Position numbers and translations under genes: made by a program. Below the pieces are notes generated by a model. That model had not been told where the DNA came from. It searched no databases and saw only the letters and a list, made by a program, of their open reading frames with translations. A stretch of 64,000 nt of DNA from Xanthomonas arboricola pv. populi (GTDB lineage: Bacteria; Pseudomonadota; Gammaproteobacteria; Xanthomonadales; Xanthomonadaceae), in assembly GCF_002939945.1 (NCBI RefSeq), contig NZ_MDEB01000010.1, forward strand, positions 39,171 to 103,170. Reading direction: 5' to 3'. Positions 38,847 to 49,429 of the stretch are shown here, one piece after another (the first letter of the stretch is position 1; each line of letters opens with the position of its first letter).

Positions 38847-40100
38847 ATGACGACCAGCCTCCTGTTGGGCGCCCTGTTCAACTTCGCGTTTTTCTATCCG
38901 ATCATCATGGCGTTCTTCTGGATGATCGGAGGCACCTACTACTACCTGCGGCGCGAACGCGGCACACCGGGGCCCTCGTCGCCGCCACCGTTGGCCAGCG
39001 AGCCGTTCGTGTCGTTGCTGGTGCCCTGCTACAACGAGGCCAAGCATGTCGGCGAAACCATCGCTGCGATGAGCGCGCAGAACTATCCGGATTTCGAGAT
39101 CATCGCCATCAACGATGGCAGCAACGACAACACGGCCGAAGCGCTCGACGATCTCACCCACCAGCATCCGCGCCTGCGCGTGGTGCATCTGGAACAGAAC
39201 CACGGCAAGGCCAACGCGCTGCGTGTCGGCACGCTGGCGTCGCGCTCGGACTATCTGGTGTGCGTGGATGCCGACGCCATCCTGGACCCGAATGCAACGC
39301 GCTGGATGGTCGGCCACCTGATCTCCGGCCCACGCGTCGGCGGCGTTACCGGCAACCCGCGCGTGCGTAACCGCACCACCTTGATGGGCCGCATGCAGGT
39401 GGGCGAGTTTTCCGCCATCGTCGGGCTGATCAAGCGTGCGCAGCGCGTCTACGGACGCCTTTTCACGGTCTCCGGGGTGATCTGCGCGTTCCGGCGCTCG
39501 GCACTGCATGGCGTCGGCTTCTGGTCCGACAACATGGTCACCGAAGACATCGACATTTCCTGGCGTCTGCAGCTCGACGACTGGGATATCCGCTACGAAC
39601 CCAACGCGCTGTGCTGGATCCTGATGCCGGAGACCTTCCGTGGCCTGTGGATGCAGCGCCTGCGCTGGGCGCGCGGTGGTGTGGAAGTGTTGCTGAGCCA
39701 TGGCCGCCGCGTGCTGTCATGGCGCAGCCGACGCATGTGGGGTGTGCTGCTGGAATACGCGCTCAGCCTGGCCTGGGCCTACACGATGCTCTTCATCATC
39801 GTGCTGTGGCTGCTCGGCAAGGTCATCCCGCTGCCGCCTGCGCTGTACGTCGACACCATCCTGCCGCGCTGGCATGGACTGGTACTGGCGGTGGTATGCC
39901 TGATGCAGTTCGCCACCAGCTTGGTGATCGAACGCCGCTACGAAAAAGGCCTGGCGCGCCAGTTCTTCTGGGTGATCTGGTATCCGGTCGCCTTCTGGAT
40001 GATCGGCATGCTCACGGCCGTCATCGCCTTCCCACGTGCCCTGCTCGCGCGTCGCAGCAAACGCGCCCGCTGGAAAAGCCCCGACCGAGGAATCCAATGA
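38847..40100 (+). CDS. pgaC: Poly-beta-1,6-GlcNAc synthase PgaC (HmsR)
   Basis: 417 residues. Inner-membrane family 2 glycosyltransferase: a membrane segment at the N-terminus, the GT2 domain (about 50-290) with SLLVPCYNEAKHVGETI, DGSNDNTAEAL, VCVDADAILDPNAT (DxD), MVTEDIDISWRLQ (TED) and MQRLRWARGG (QxxRW), then three or four C-terminal membrane segments. Polymerises UDP-GlcNAc and, in other bacteria, is activated by c-di-GMP together with PgaD. Starts three bases after the pgaB stop and overlaps pgaD by 4 bases. Confidence 0.96.
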   Translation: MTTSLLLGALFNFAFFYPIIMAFFWMIGGTYYYLRRERGTPGPSSPPPLASEPFVSLLVPCYNEAKHVGETIAAMSAQNYPDFEIIAINDGSNDNTAEALDDLTHQHPRLRVVHLEQNHGKANALRVGTLASRSDYLVCVDADAILDPNATRWMVGHLISGPRVGGVTGNPRVRNRTTLMGRMQVGEFSAIVGLIKRAQRVYGRLFTVSGVICAFRRSALHGVGFWSDNMVTEDIDISWRLQLDDWDIRYEPNALCWILMPETFRGLWMQRLRWARGGVEVLLSHGRRVLSWRSRRMWGVLLEYALSLAWAYTMLFIIVLWLLGKVIPLPPALYVDTILPRWHGLVLAVVCLMQFATSLVIERRYEKGLARQFFWVIWYPVAFWMIGMLTAVIAFPRALLARRSKRARWKSPDRGIQ

Positions 40101-40543
40101 CACCGCCCATCATCAACCTGCCGCAACGCCTGGGCCGCTCGCGCCGCCTCGCCTACGGCGCCGCCACCGCTGGCGCCTGGATGGTCTACTTCTATCTGTG
40201 GGCGCCACTGGCGACGCTGATCGCCTGGTTCTTCGGCCTGCGCAGCGCGTATACGGAGCTATATCTCAAACACAACGCACTGGACCCGTTCGCACTGGGC
40301 GCCCTGCCGGTGATCGCACTGATGAGCGCCATCACCACCGTCGGCTGGGCCGAGTACAACCGCATCCGCTTCGCCAAAGCCGACCGGCGCAAACGCCGCC
40401 GCACCGTACTCGAACCGGAAGTCGATCAACGCCTGGGCGTTCCCGAACAGCTCGGCAGCCTGCTGCGTCATAGCCGCATCTCGTCGGTGGCGATGGACAA
40501 GTTTGCAAGGCCGGTGGGGGTGCGGGTGGTGCGGCATGGGTAA
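40097..40543 (+). CDS. pgaD: PNAG synthesis accessory protein PgaD (HmsS)
   Basis: 148 residues from the ATG overlapping the pgaC stop (ATGA). Two membrane helices (about 20-45, AAATAGAWMVYFYLWAP; about 70-92, LGALPVIALMSAITTVGW) followed by a basic cytoplasmic stretch EYNRIRFAKADRRKRRR. In E. coli PgaD binds PgaC and c-di-GMP jointly. Last gene of the operon. The 320 bases after it contain no complete gene. Confidence 0.88.
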   Translation: MTPPIINLPQRLGRSRRLAYGAATAGAWMVYFYLWAPLATLIAWFFGLRSAYTELYLKHNALDPFALGALPVIALMSAITTVGWAEYNRIRFAKADRRKRRRTVLEPEVDQRLGVPEQLGSLLRHSRISSVAMDKFARPVGVRVVRHG

Positions 40544-40863
40544 ATTAGGAATTAGCTTCCCGACACCACCTTGGTCCCTGCAACGAGGGCCTGCCGGAAA
40601 TAGATGATTCGACGACGCTCGGGCGCAGTCAGGCGTTTCGCCAGCGGAAAGCCCAATCAATGGACGAGCTGTTCGGGTTCGCACCAAAGCAGGCCGCGAA
40701 CGAATCCGCGGTGGATGCGCTCTAACACAACCGGAGGGGCTCGCCATGTCACGTTATGGGCTTGCCGCACGATGTCGGCAAGCCCAAAGACGCTGTGGCA
40801 ACGCCTTCGAATACCCAGAAAATCAAGCCAAACATCAGCACGTCGTTCGTGAACGGTGATTTC
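40544..40863. other. Gene-free stretch between pgaD and tRNA-Arg, with gene fragments
   Basis: Contains a plus-strand open frame from about 40549 to 40724, without a good start, whose end reads MDELFGFAPKQAANESAVDAL before a stop; a CGGAGGGG site follows and two tiny overlapping frames (ATG at 40747 and 40755, the latter 37 codons). None is recognised. The layout suggests decayed remains of inserted DNA next to a tRNA gene, but no integrase or att duplication was seen. Confidence 0.45.
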
Positions 40864-40940
40864 TGGTGACCCCGGCCCGATTCGAACGGGCGACCTTCCC
40901 CTTAGGAGGGGGACGCTCTATCCAGCTGAGCTACGGGGCC
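40864..40940 (-). tRNA. tRNA-Arg (anticodon CCT)
   Basis: The minus strand reads GGCCCCGTAGCTCAGCTGG and then a full cloverleaf: D stem/loop GCTC-AGCTGGATA-GAGC, anticodon loop CTCCTAA on a five-pair stem (anticodon CCT, codon AGG), T arm with GTTCGAATC, acceptor CGGGGTC and discriminator A. CCA is encoded (40864-40866). It decodes the rare AGG codon; the gene's 3' end faces the fragment-rich gap. Confidence 0.95.
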
Positions 40941-41074
40941 AAGGTGGACATTGTCGCACGATCGTTGCGATTGCCAAGCCGGTGGGTGGTCGGCGGAGCC
41001 TGCTAAAATCGGCGGCTACCCGTGTCGCGGGTGGCCCCGACCGCCGCGCGACCGTCCCGACCTTTGGAGATCCC

Positions 41075-42610
41075 ATGTCCGCTGACCTGCTTAAGGCGCT
41101 CGACCTCGCCGCGTCCAATTCCGGTACCTATCTTGGCGAGGCGACCTGGTCGCAGGCGACCGGCGCCGGGGTGCTGCAGCCGCTCAATCCGACCACCAAC
41201 GCGGTGATAGCCGATGTGCAGGCGACCACGCCGGAGGACTACGAGCTGATCGTCCAGCGTGCGCAGGCCGCCTTCAAGGTCTGGCGGACCACGCCTGCGC
41301 CGCGCCGTGGTGAGGCCGTCCGCCTGTGTGGCGAGGCGCTGCGCGCGCACAAGGATGCGCTGGGCTCGCTGGTGGCGCTGGAAATGGGCAAGAGCAAGCC
41401 CGAGGGCGATGGCGAGGTGCAGGAGATGATCGACATCGCCGACTTCGCAGTGGGCCAGAGCCGCATGCTGTACGGCTACACCATGCACTCGGAACGTCCG
41501 GGCCACCGCATGTACGAGCAGTACCAGCCGCTGGGCCTGGTCGGCATCATCAGCGCGTTCAACTTCCCGGTGGCGGTGTGGGCGTGGAATGCGTTTCTGG
41601 CGGCGATCTGCGGCGATATCTGCATCTGGAAGCCGTCCAACAAGACCCCGCTGACCGCGATCGCGACGATGAAGATCTGCAATGCCGCGCTCAAGGATGC
41701 CGGCTTCCCGGACATCTTCTTCCTGATCAACGATGCCGGCACCTCCCTGTCCGAGAAGCTGGTCGAGGACGGCCGCGTGCCGCTGATCAGCTTCACCGGG
41801 TCGACCCAGATCGGCCGCGTGGTTGCGGAAAAGGTCGCGCGCCGCCTGGGCCGTTGCCTGCTGGAACTGGGCGGCAACAACGCCATCATCCTGGACGAAA
41901 CCGCCGACCTGAAGCTGGCCATCCCCGGCATCGTGTTTGGCGCAGTGGGCACCGCCGGGCAGCGCTGCACCACCACGCGCCGCCTGATCGTGCACGCATC
42001 CATCTACGACAACGTGCTGGCCACGCTGGTCAAGGCGTACAAGCAGCTCGACAGCAAGATCGGCGACCCGACCGACCCGGCCAACCTGATGGGCCCGCTC
42101 AACAGCCAGGGCGCGGTGGAGCAGTTCCTGGCCTCGATCGCCAAGGCCAAGGCGGCCGGCGGCACGGTGGAAGTGGGCGGCACCGCGATCGACCGCCCCG
42201 GCAACTTCGTGCTGCCGGCCATCGTCACCGGGCTGCAGAACAGCGACGCAGTGGTGCAGCACGAGACCTTCGCGCCGATCCTGTACGTGATGAAGTACAG
42301 CACGCTGGACGAGGCGATCGAACTGCAGAACGGCGTGCCGCAGGGCCTGTCGTCGTCGATCTTCACCCAGAACCTGAAGGCGGCCGAGAAGTTCCTGTCG
42401 GCGGCCGGCAGCGATTGCGGCATCGCCAACGTCAATATCGGCACCTCCGGTGCGGAGATCGGCGGCGCCTTCGGTGGCGAGAAGGAGACCGGCGGTGGCC
42501 GCGAATCCGGCTCGGATGCGTGGAAGGTCTATATGCGTCGCCAGACCAATACGATCAACTACTCCGACTCGCTGCCGCTGGCGCAGGGCATCAAGTTCGA
42601 TCTTGATTGA
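41075..42610 (+). CDS. Aldehyde dehydrogenase of the ALDH7 (aminoadipate-semialdehyde) type
   Basis: 511 residues from ATG 41075, with TTTGGAGA upstream. NAD-dependent aldehyde dehydrogenase: [16 protein letters not shown] cofactor region, [10 protein letters not shown], catalytic Glu in [11 protein letters not shown] and catalytic Cys in [13 protein letters not shown]-terminal [23 protein letters not shown]. The [11 protein letters not shown] and [19 protein letters not shown] features belong to the antiquitin/ALDH7 branch, which oxidises alpha-aminoadipate semialdehyde/piperideine-6-carboxylate in lysine breakdown; the subfamily is from memory. No lysine genes flank it. Transcribed alone. 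Confidence 0.92.
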   Translation: MSADLLKALDLAASNSGTYLGEATWSQATGAGVLQPLNPTTNAVIADVQATTPEDYELIVQRAQAAFKVWRTTPAPRRGEAVRLCGEALRAHKDALGSLVALEMGKSKPEGDGEVQEMIDIADFAVGQSRMLYGYTMHSERPGHRMYEQYQPLGLVGIISAFNFPVAVWAWNAFLAAICGDICIWKPSNKTPLTAIATMKICNAALKDAGFPDIFFLINDAGTSLSEKLVEDGRVPLISFTGSTQIGRVVAEKVARRLGRCLLELGGNNAIILDETADLKLAIPGIVFGAVGTAGQRCTTTRRLIVHASIYDNVLATLVKAYKQLDSKIGDPTDPANLMGPLNSQGAVEQFLASIAKAKAAGGTVEVGGTAIDRPGNFVLPAIVTGLQNSDAVVQHETFAPILYVMKYSTLDEAIELQNGVPQGLSSSIFTQNLKAAEKFLSAAGSDCGIANVNIGTSGAEIGGAFGGEKETGGGRESGSDAWKVYMRRQTNTINYSDSLPLAQGIKFDLD

Positions 42611-42971
42611 CGGCCACGTGGCGCGCCGGGGAGTGACCGGCGCGCTGCTGGGTCTGCAGTTGGGCAATACCGCTGCACTGCAACCGGCAGCTTGCCGGCA
42701 GTGATAGCGTTGGTCGCCGATGTACCGCGACCGGCAGTCGATAACCGCCTGCACCAAGGCCACCGGACCAGCAATCTGCGGAGGGTCCGGCAATCCTTGT
42801 TGCCGTAAGTAGCCGCGCCCAACACCGCACCATCGGCAGATTCGAGCGCTCAAGTGCGCCAAACCCGACCACGCGATCGCGTCTGGCCGCAGACGGCACG
42901 CCATTCGGGCAGCGGCTCTGGGATAATCGGGCCACGCCAGCCGTCGGCTGCCGCCACTTCAGGAGTTCATG
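42611..42971. other. Gene-free gap holding a DUF4190 gene promoter
   Basis: 361 bases. CCGGCA-GCT-TGCCGG (42684-42698) is a small hairpin after the aldehyde dehydrogenase gene. Near the end CTGGGATAATCGG gives a good -10 (GATAAT, about 42918-42923) some 50 bases before the next start. Nothing else is evident. Confidence 0.45.
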
Positions 42972-43256
42972 ATGAACGTCGTCGTTCGACAGACCAGTAC
43001 CATGGCCATCGTCAGCCTGGTCTCGGGCATTCTCGGCTGGACGCTGATCCCGTTTCTCGGCAGCCTCTGCGCCATCATCACTGGCCATCTGGCGCGCGGC
43101 GAAATCCGCCGCAATCCACAGGGACTGGACGGCGACGGGCTGGCCATCGGCGGGCTGATTCTCGGCTGGCTGGCGGTTGCGCTCTGGGTGGCAGGGGTAG
43201 CGATCTTCATCCTGTTCTTCGGCGGCCTGGCCTGGCTTGCGGCCACCAACAGTTGA
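42972..43256 (+). CDS. Small DUF4190 membrane protein
   Basis: 94 residues from the second of two overlapping ATGs (42972), six bases after AGGAG. Two hydrophobic helices, about residues 11-40 (MAIVSLVSGILGWTLIPFLGSL) and 60-90 (AIGGLILGWLAVALWVAGVAI), joined by HLARGEIRRNPQGLDGDGLA, the DUF4190 signature. Inner-membrane protein of unknown role. Two bases separate it from the methyltransferase, so it may head the 43-47 kb transcription unit. Confidence 0.85.
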   Translation: MNVVVRQTSTMAIVSLVSGILGWTLIPFLGSLCAIITGHLARGEIRRNPQGLDGDGLAIGGLILGWLAVALWVAGVAIFILFFGGLAWLAATNS

Positions 43257-43258
43257 GT

Positions 43259-44026
43259 ATGGCCGCGCCCTCCTCCGCCCAACGCTTCAATGACCGCGTC
43301 GCGGCCTATGTGCGCTACCGGCCGGGTTATCCGCCGCAACTGCTGCGCTGGCTGCACGAAGAGCTGGGCGTGACGCCGGCCACCACGGTGGCCGATATCG
43401 GTGCCGGCACCGGGATCTCCAGCCGGCTGTTTCTGGAGGCCGGTTATCCGGTCACGGCGGTGGAACCCAACCCGGCCATGCGCGAAGCGGCGCAGCAGTG
43501 GCTGGCGGAGTTCCCCAGGTTCCGGGCGGTCGACGGCACCGCCGAGGCCACCGGGCTGGCCGATGCCAGCGTCGGATTGGTGTCTGCGGCGCAGGCCTTC
43601 CACTGGTTCGACATGCAGGCGGTGCGCGCCGAGTGGGCGCGCATCCTGCAGCCCGGCGGGCTGGCGGTGATCTACTGGAACACCCGCGAGCTGGACACCA
43701 CCGACTTCCTGCGCGGCTACGAGCAACTGCTGCTGGACTACGGCACCGACTATTCGGCCGTGGCCGAACGCTATCAGGACGATGCGACCATGCAGGCCTG
43801 GTTCGGCGAAGGCTTCCGCGCGATGGCACGCTTTCCCAACGTGCAGCGGCTGGATTTCGATGCCTTGCGCGGCCGGCTGTTGTCTTCGTCGTATGCGCCG
43901 CTCGCGCATGACCCACGCCATGCCCCGATGCTCGCCGCGCTGCGCACGCTGTTCGATGCGCATGCGCGCGACGGGCTGATCGACTTCCAATACCAGACCC
44001 GGGTGTTCGCCGGGGGATTGAACTGA
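43259..44026 (+). CDS. Class I SAM-dependent methyltransferase
   Basis: 255 residues. Methyltransferase_11-type domain: motif [16 protein letters not shown], acidic strand [10 protein letters not shown], motif IV region [13 protein letters not shown], and [12 protein letters not shown]. The [14 protein letters not shown] start and FHWFD motif are typical of a large family of small-molecule methyltransferases related to yeast Crg1/Tmt1; substrate unknown. Two bases after the DUF4190 gene, five bases before pyrD. Confidence 0.88.
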   Translation: MAAPSSAQRFNDRVAAYVRYRPGYPPQLLRWLHEELGVTPATTVADIGAGTGISSRLFLEAGYPVTAVEPNPAMREAAQQWLAEFPRFRAVDGTAEATGLADASVGLVSAAQAFHWFDMQAVRAEWARILQPGGLAVIYWNTRELDTTDFLRGYEQLLLDYGTDYSAVAERYQDDATMQAWFGEGFRAMARFPNVQRLDFDALRGRLLSSSYAPLAHDPRHAPMLAALRTLFDAHARDGLIDFQYQTRVFAGGLN

Positions 44027-44031
44027 CCCGC

Positions 44032-45087
44032 ATGTATTCGCTTGCCCGCCCCTTGCTGTTTTCCCTCGACGCCGAGCGTGCCCACGCGCTGGCATTGCGC
44101 TCCATCGATGCCGCCTACCGCACCGGCACCACGCCGCTGCTGGCCAGGCGCCCGGTGCCGCTACCGACGCCGGCCTTCGGCTTGATGTTCCCCAATCCGG
44201 TCGGGCTCGGTGCCGGCCTGGACAAGAACGGCGAGCACATCGATGCGCTGCTTGCGCTGGGTTTTGGCTTCGTCGAGATCGGCACGGTGACGCCACGGCC
44301 GCAGGAGGGCAATCCCAAGCCGCGCATGTTCCGCTTGCCGGAGTATCAGGCGGTGATCAACCGCATGGGCTTCAACAACCTGGGCGTGGATGCGCTGGTG
44401 GCCAATGTGCAGCGCGCGCGTCGTCGCGGCGGCCTGCTCGGCATCAACATCGGCAAGAACAAGGACACGCCCAACGAAGAGGCGACCAGCGACTATCGCT
44501 ATTGTATGGAGCGCGTCTACCCGCTGGCCGACTACATCACCGTCAATATTTCTTCGCCCAACACCGCCGGCTTGCGCGAGTTGCAGGAAGAACAGGCATT
44601 GCGTCGGCTGATCGCCGATCTGCGCGAAACCCAGGAAGCTTTGGCCGCGCAACACGGCAAGCGCGTGCCGATGCTGGTGAAGGTGGCGCCGGACCTCAAC
44701 GACCGCGACATCGATGCGGCCGCGCGCGTGCTGGCCGATCTGGCGGTGGATGGCGTGATCGCCACCAACACTACGGTGACGCGCACCCTGATCGCCAACC
44801 ATCCGCTGGCTGGCGAGGCCGGCGGCCTGTCGGGCGCGCCGTTGCTGGGGCAATCCACGCTGGTGCTGCGCCGCCTGCGCGCACGCCTGCCCGAGTCGAT
44901 TCCGTTGATCGGCGTGGGCGGCATCAATTCCGGTGCTGACGCGGTGGCCAAGATGGCGGCTGGCGCGGCCCTGGTGCAGTGCTACAGCGGCCTGGTCTAT
45001 CGCGGGCCGCCGCTGATCGGCGAATGCGTGGATGCGATCCGTCGCCGCCGCGAAGCGCCCAGCGGCGGTGCGGTGTCGCCGCTATGA
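44032..45087 (+). CDS. pyrD: Dihydroorotate dehydrogenase (quinone), class 2
   Basis: 351 residues. FMN enzyme on the inner face of the membrane that oxidises dihydroorotate for pyrimidine synthesis and reduces quinone. N-terminal membrane-associating helix ([20 protein letters not shown]), FMN region [40 protein letters not shown], catalytic serine in [17 protein letters not shown]-terminal [19 protein letters not shown]. Class 2 length. Its stop overlaps the murB start (ATGA). Confidence 0.97.
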   Translation: MYSLARPLLFSLDAERAHALALRSIDAAYRTGTTPLLARRPVPLPTPAFGLMFPNPVGLGAGLDKNGEHIDALLALGFGFVEIGTVTPRPQEGNPKPRMFRLPEYQAVINRMGFNNLGVDALVANVQRARRRGGLLGINIGKNKDTPNEEATSDYRYCMERVYPLADYITVNISSPNTAGLRELQEEQALRRLIADLRETQEALAAQHGKRVPMLVKVAPDLNDRDIDAAARVLADLAVDGVIATNTTVTRTLIANHPLAGEAGGLSGAPLLGQSTLVLRRLRARLPESIPLIGVGGINSGADAVAKMAAGAALVQCYSGLVYRGPPLIGECVDAIRRRREAPSGGAVSPL

Positions 45088-46136
45088 GCGATGCAGCGCA
45101 CGCCGGCTGGCACCTGAGCGAGCACGCGCCACTGCGCGCGCTCAATACCTTCCACGTGGAGGCCACGGCGCGCTGGTTGCTGGGCATCCACGCACCCGAC
45201 GCACTGCCGCAGGCGCTGGCGGTACCGGAAATCGCCGGGCAGCCGCTGCTGGTGTTGGGCAGCGGCAGCAACGTGCTGCTGGCCGGCGACCCGCCGGGCT
45301 GCGTGCTGTGTTTCGAAAACCGCGACATCGCCATCATTGCGCACCACGCCGACCACGCCATCGTGCGCGCCGGTGCCGGCGTCGACTGGCATGCGCTGGT
45401 GCTGTATTCGCTGCAGCAAGGTTTGTCGGGGCTGGAGAATCTGGCCTTGATTCCCGGCACGGTCGGCGCCTGTCCGATCCAGAACATCGGTGCATACGGC
45501 GCGCAGGTGGGCGACTTCATCCATGTGGTGGACGCCTTCGATCTGCATGCCCAGCAGTTCGTGCGGCTGACGGCGGCCGAGTGCGCTTTCGGCTATCGCG
45601 ACAGCGTGTTCAAGCAGCAGCCCGAGCGTTATCTGATCGTCGCGGTGGAATTCAATCTGCCGCTGCTGCACGAGTTGCGGCTGGACTACGCCGGCATCCG
45701 CGAGGAACTGGCCAGCATGGGCGCCGAACTGGCCGGTGCCGCCGATGTGGCGCAGGCGGTGATCAACATCCGCCGACGCAAACTGCCGGACCCGGATGTG
45801 CTCGGCAATGCCGGCAGCTTCTTCAAGAATCCGTTGCTGCCCAGCGAGCAGATCGCCGCGCTGCAGGCCACCTTTGCCGATATGCCGGTGTATCCCGGCG
45901 AACAGCCCGGCCAGGGCAAGTTGTCGGCGGCCTGGTTGATCGAGCAGTGCGGCTGGAAGGGCCGGCGCGAGGGCGATGCCGGGGTATCGCCGGACCACGC
46001 GCTGGTGCTGGTCAACTACGGCACTGCCAGCGGTGCGCAACTGCTGGATGTTGCGCGGCGCATCGCCGAATCGGTGCGCGAGCGTTACTCGGTGATCCTG
46101 GAACCGGAACCGCGCATCATCGGAGCGCATTGGTGA
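45084..46136 (+). CDS. murB: UDP-N-acetylenolpyruvoylglucosamine reductase
   Basis: 350 residues, E. coli-type (type I) MurB. FAD-binding [14 protein letters not shown] and [23 protein letters not shown]; catalytic Ser in [12 protein letters not shown], substrate Tyr loop GYRDSVFK, and C-terminal [10 protein letters not shown] with the catalytic Glu. Reduces UDP-GlcNAc-enolpyruvate to UDP-MurNAc for peptidoglycan. Coupled to pyrD (4-base overlap) and to the EamA gene (GTGA overlap). Confidence 0.97.
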   Translation: MSDAAHAGWHLSEHAPLRALNTFHVEATARWLLGIHAPDALPQALAVPEIAGQPLLVLGSGSNVLLAGDPPGCVLCFENRDIAIIAHHADHAIVRAGAGVDWHALVLYSLQQGLSGLENLALIPGTVGACPIQNIGAYGAQVGDFIHVVDAFDLHAQQFVRLTAAECAFGYRDSVFKQQPERYLIVAVEFNLPLLHELRLDYAGIREELASMGAELAGAADVAQAVINIRRRKLPDPDVLGNAGSFFKNPLLPSEQIAALQATFADMPVYPGEQPGQGKLSAAWLIEQCGWKGRREGDAGVSPDHALVLVNYGTASGAQLLDVARRIAESVRERYSVILEPEPRIIGAHW

Positions 46137-47041
46137 CAGCGCAGCAAGCATCACGACGTGCTGCGCTGTGGATGCTCACCAGTACATTCGCCTTCGGCCT
46201 GATGGCCATCTGCATCCGGCTGGCGTCGAGCACGACCGCCACCACCGAGATCGCGTTCTTTCGCAATGCGTTCGGGCTGTTAGCATTGTTGCCGCTGATC
46301 CTGCGCCCCGGCAGGGCGCTGCCGCGCACGCGGCAATTGCCGCAGTATCTGGCACGCACCCTGATCGGCCTGGCCTCGATGCTGTGCGGGTTCTGGGCAA
46401 TCGGCCATCTGCCGTTGTCGCAGGCGATCTCGCTGTCGTATTCCACCCCGTTGTTCGTCACCGTGCTGGCCGTGGTGTGGCTGCACGAACAGGTGCGCCT
46501 GCGCCGCTGGCTGGCAGTGGCGGCAGGCTTTATCGGCGTGCTGGTGATCCTGCGGCCAGGCTCGTCCACCTTTACACCCGGCCTGCTGATTGCGCTGCTG
46601 GCAGCGGTGATCAGCGCCGTGGTGGCGATCCAGATCAAGCAGCTCTCGCGCAGCGACGACTCAGACACCGTGGTGTTCTACACCTATGTGTTCTGGGTGC
46701 CGATGTCGCTGATTCCGGCGCTGTTCCAGTGGACCTGGCCGCAGGGCATCGACTGGCTCTGGCTGGCGGCGACCGGCATCTTCGGCACCGCCGGGCAGCT
46801 GTTCTGGACGCGTGCACTCAAGCTGGGCGAAGTCTCCGCGCTGCAGCCGATCAGCTTCATGCAGCTGCCGCTGGTGGCGCTGCTGGGCTGGTGGCTGTTC
46901 GGCGAGGCGATCGAACGCCACACCTTGGTCGGTGCGGCCATCATCATCTGCGCCAACGTCTATATCGCCCATCGCGAAAGCGTGCTGGCACGTCGCGCCG
47001 CCACGCACGCCCCGCTGGAAGGCGCAAAACCGGGCGAGTGA
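46133..47041 (+). CDS. EamA (DMT superfamily) transporter
   Basis: 302 residues from the GTG overlapping the murB stop. Ten membrane helices in two EamA repeats ([19 protein letters not shown]... and [20 protein letters not shown]...), with the short cytoplasmic C-terminus. Drug/metabolite transporter superfamily, often exporters of amino acids or metabolites; resembles the RhaT/YdcZ-like proteobacterial branch with [13 protein letters not shown]. Substrate unknown. Last of the overlapping genes. Confidence 0.9.
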   Translation: MTAQQASRRAALWMLTSTFAFGLMAICIRLASSTTATTEIAFFRNAFGLLALLPLILRPGRALPRTRQLPQYLARTLIGLASMLCGFWAIGHLPLSQAISLSYSTPLFVTVLAVVWLHEQVRLRRWLAVAAGFIGVLVILRPGSSTFTPGLLIALLAAVISAVVAIQIKQLSRSDDSDTVVFYTYVFWVPMSLIPALFQWTWPQGIDWLWLAATGIFGTAGQLFWTRALKLGEVSALQPISFMQLPLVALLGWWLFGEAIERHTLVGAAIIICANVYIAHRESVLARRAATHAPLEGAKPGE

Positions 47042-47180
47042 TCGACCGTCTGCGGGCCGCCTGACCGGCCCGCGCGATGGCGGGGCGACGCTGCCGACGT
47101 ACACTGCGCTGTCCGTGCGTCCCGGCATCGACGGGACGACGCAGGCGCACATTCGTTGACTGTTCCGAGGTGAGGTCGGC

Positions 47181-47885
47181 ATGCCGGTTCCAAGTAAAAC
47201 CATCGGCCTGATCGGCGGCATGAGCTGGGAATCCACCCTGCCCTATTACCGCATCATCAACCAGCGGGTGCGCCATGCCTGCGGCGGCCTGCACTCGGCC
47301 AAAGTTTTGCTGTACAGCGCAAATTTCCATGAGATCGAGCGCCTGCAACGTGCCGGCGACTGGGACCGCGCAGGCCAGGCGATGGCGGCAGCGGCGCGGG
47401 CGCTGCATGCCGGCGGCGCCGACTTCCTGGTGCTGTGCACCAACACCATGCATTGCGTTGCCGATGCGATCACCTCGGCCACGCCGCTGCCATTGCTGCA
47501 TATCGCCGATGCCACCGCCGATGCGCTGATTGCGGCAGGCGTCACCCGTGCCGGGCTGCTCGGCACGCGCTTTACCATGGAACAGCCGTTCTATCGCGAG
47601 CGCCTGGCCGCGCGCGGCCTGCAGGTGCTGGTACCGCCGGCCGAGGCACGCGCGCAGCTGCATCGGGTGATCTACGACGAACTCTGCCAGGGCATCATCA
47701 GGCCGAAGTCGCGCGGCTATTTCCGTCAAGTCATGGCCGACCTCGGCCAGCACGGTGCGCAAGCGATCATCCTGGGCTGCACCGAGATTTCGCTGCTGGT
47801 GGACAGCAGCGATGCGCAGCTGCCGTTGTTCGACACCACCGCCCTGCATGCCGAAGCGGCGGCGCACGCAAGTGTGCACGACTGA
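47181..47885 (+). CDS. Aspartate/glutamate racemase family protein
   Basis: 234 residues. Two-Cys racemase fold: start KTIGLIGGMSWESTLPYYR, first catalytic Cys in LVLCTNTMHCVAD, second in IILGCTEISLLV. Matches the broad aspartate racemase/YgeA branch (amino-acid racemase with wide substrate range), length about 230. Cytosolic, cofactor-independent. It is followed 165 bases on by an MFS transporter gene. Confidence 0.88.
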   Translation: MPVPSKTIGLIGGMSWESTLPYYRIINQRVRHACGGLHSAKVLLYSANFHEIERLQRAGDWDRAGQAMAAAARALHAGGADFLVLCTNTMHCVADAITSATPLPLLHIADATADALIAAGVTRAGLLGTRFTMEQPFYRERLAARGLQVLVPPAEARAQLHRVIYDELCQGIIRPKSRGYFRQVMADLGQHGAQAIILGCTEISLLVDSSDAQLPLFDTTALHAEAAAHASVHD

Positions 47886-48050
47886 TCGGCACCGGAGGCG
47901 CAATCACCGCGCCTTTCCCGAAGTGCATCCGCCTCCCCGTTGCGGGCAACCGTGCAAGCTGCGCCTTGCTGCAGCGATGGCATGGATGACTCGAACGTCA
48001 TTGCTCCAGCACGCGCATGCGCGCGATCACCTGCCACAGGATGTCATGCC

Positions 48051-49349
48051 TTGAAGACCCATCCATCACCAGGCACCGCACCAGCAAACCAGCTCACCCG
48101 TGGCGATTACAAGACACTGGCCCTGTCCGCACTGGGCGGCGCGCTGGAACTCTACGACTTCATCATCTTCGTTTTCTTCGCGACGGTGCTGGGAGAGCTG
48201 TTCTTTCCGCCAGGCATTCCGGACTGGATGCGGCAGTTGCAGACCTTCGGCATCTTTGCTGCCGGCTACCTGATCCGTCCGCTGGGCGGGATCGTGATGG
48301 CGCACTTCGGCGATCTGCTGGGTCGCAAGCGCATGTTCGCGCTGAGCATCGGGCTGATGGCATTGCCGACGCTGGCCATCGGCGTGCTGCCGACCTACGC
48401 TCAGATCGGCCTGGCCGCCCCGCTACTGCTGCTGACGATGCGGTTGCTGCAGGGCGCGGCCATCGGTGGCGAAGTCCCCAGTGCATGGGTCTTCGTCGCA
48501 GAGCACGTGCCTGCGCGGCGCAGAGGACTCGCTTGCGGAATACTGACGGCCGGCCTGGCTGCCGGCGTGTTGCTAGGTTCGCTCAGCGCCGGGGCGATCA
48601 ATCGCGCCTTCACGCCGCAGGAGATCGCCGATTACGCCTGGCGTCTGCCGTTTTTGGCCGGCGGCGTGTTCGGCCTGCTTTCCGTGTATCTGCGGCGTTG
48701 GCTGCACGAAACGCCTGTGTTCGCCGAGCTGATGGCGCTGCGCGCCGTCGCGCGCGAAACGCCGCTCAAGGTAGTGCTGCGCGATCACCCACGCAGTGTG
48801 GCGCTGTCGTTGTGGCTGACCTGGATGGTGGCAGCCGGGGTGCTGGTGGTGTCGTTGATGACGCCGACGCTGCTGCAGAGCACCTACCACTATCCGGCAG
48901 CGGTCGCCTTGCAGGCCAATCTGCTCGCAGTCCTGCTGCAGGCGATCGGCTCGATCGTGGCCGGCGCCTTGTCCGATCGCTGGGGCAACGGACGCGTGCT
49001 GCTTGCCGGCAGCGTGTTTCTGGGCATGAGCGCCTGGCTGTTCTATCGCCTGGCCGGCGATCCGCAGTTGCTGTTTCCGCTGTACGCCCTGCTGGGCGCG
49101 GCGCTCGGCGTCCTGGGGGCGATCCCGCGCGTCATGGTCGAAGCGTTTCCGCCGGTGGTGCGCCTGTCCGGCGTGTCGTTCGCCTATAACCTGGGCTATG
49201 CCGTATTCGGTGGCCTGACCCCATTGGTAGTGGTGATGTCGCTCAAACAGCACCCGCTGGGACCGGCCTATTACATGATTCTGCTGGCGGTGATTGGCAG
49301 CGTGATCGGGCTGCAGTTGTGGCGCCGGGAGCGAGCACCTCGTTGCTGA
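48051..49349 (+). CDS. MHS-type MFS transporter
   Basis: 432 residues from a TTG at 48051 with AGGAT nine bases upstream; longer frames add no family similarity. Twelve membrane helices. Signatures of the metabolite:H+ symporter family: ALGGALELYDFIIFVFFATVL in helix 1, RPLGGIVMAHFGDLLGRKRMF between helices 2 and 3, RLLQGAAIGGEVPSAWVFVAEH in helix 4. Related to ProP, KgtP and citrate transporters. Substrate unknown. Confidence 0.88.
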   Translation: MKTHPSPGTAPANQLTRGDYKTLALSALGGALELYDFIIFVFFATVLGELFFPPGIPDWMRQLQTFGIFAAGYLIRPLGGIVMAHFGDLLGRKRMFALSIGLMALPTLAIGVLPTYAQIGLAAPLLLLTMRLLQGAAIGGEVPSAWVFVAEHVPARRRGLACGILTAGLAAGVLLGSLSAGAINRAFTPQEIADYAWRLPFLAGGVFGLLSVYLRRWLHETPVFAELMALRAVARETPLKVVLRDHPRSVALSLWLTWMVAAGVLVVSLMTPTLLQSTYHYPAAVALQANLLAVLLQAIGSIVAGALSDRWGNGRVLLAGSVFLGMSAWLFYRLAGDPQLLFPLYALLGAALGVLGAIPRVMVEAFPPVVRLSGVSFAYNLGYAVFGGLTPLVVVMSLKQHPLGPAYYMILLAVIGSVIGLQLWRRERAPRC

Positions 49350-49429
49350 GTCGAAGGCAGCACGTGTGTGCGCCACGAACGGTGCACGTGGGCGCGCCGA
49401 CCGCGTTCGACGTCGGCGCGGCCGTGCCC

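Noticed and set aside
40544..40940. Integrated phage or island at tRNA-Arg
   Set aside because: No integrase, no second copy of the tRNA 3' end in the window, and normal core genes follow on both sides; kept only as a possible scar.
41003..42904. Minus-strand open frame of 633 codons opposite the aldehyde dehydrogenase gene
   Set aside because: High GC keeps antisense frames open. Its translation is His/Arg/Gly-rich without domains, while the plus strand has a complete aldehyde dehydrogenase.
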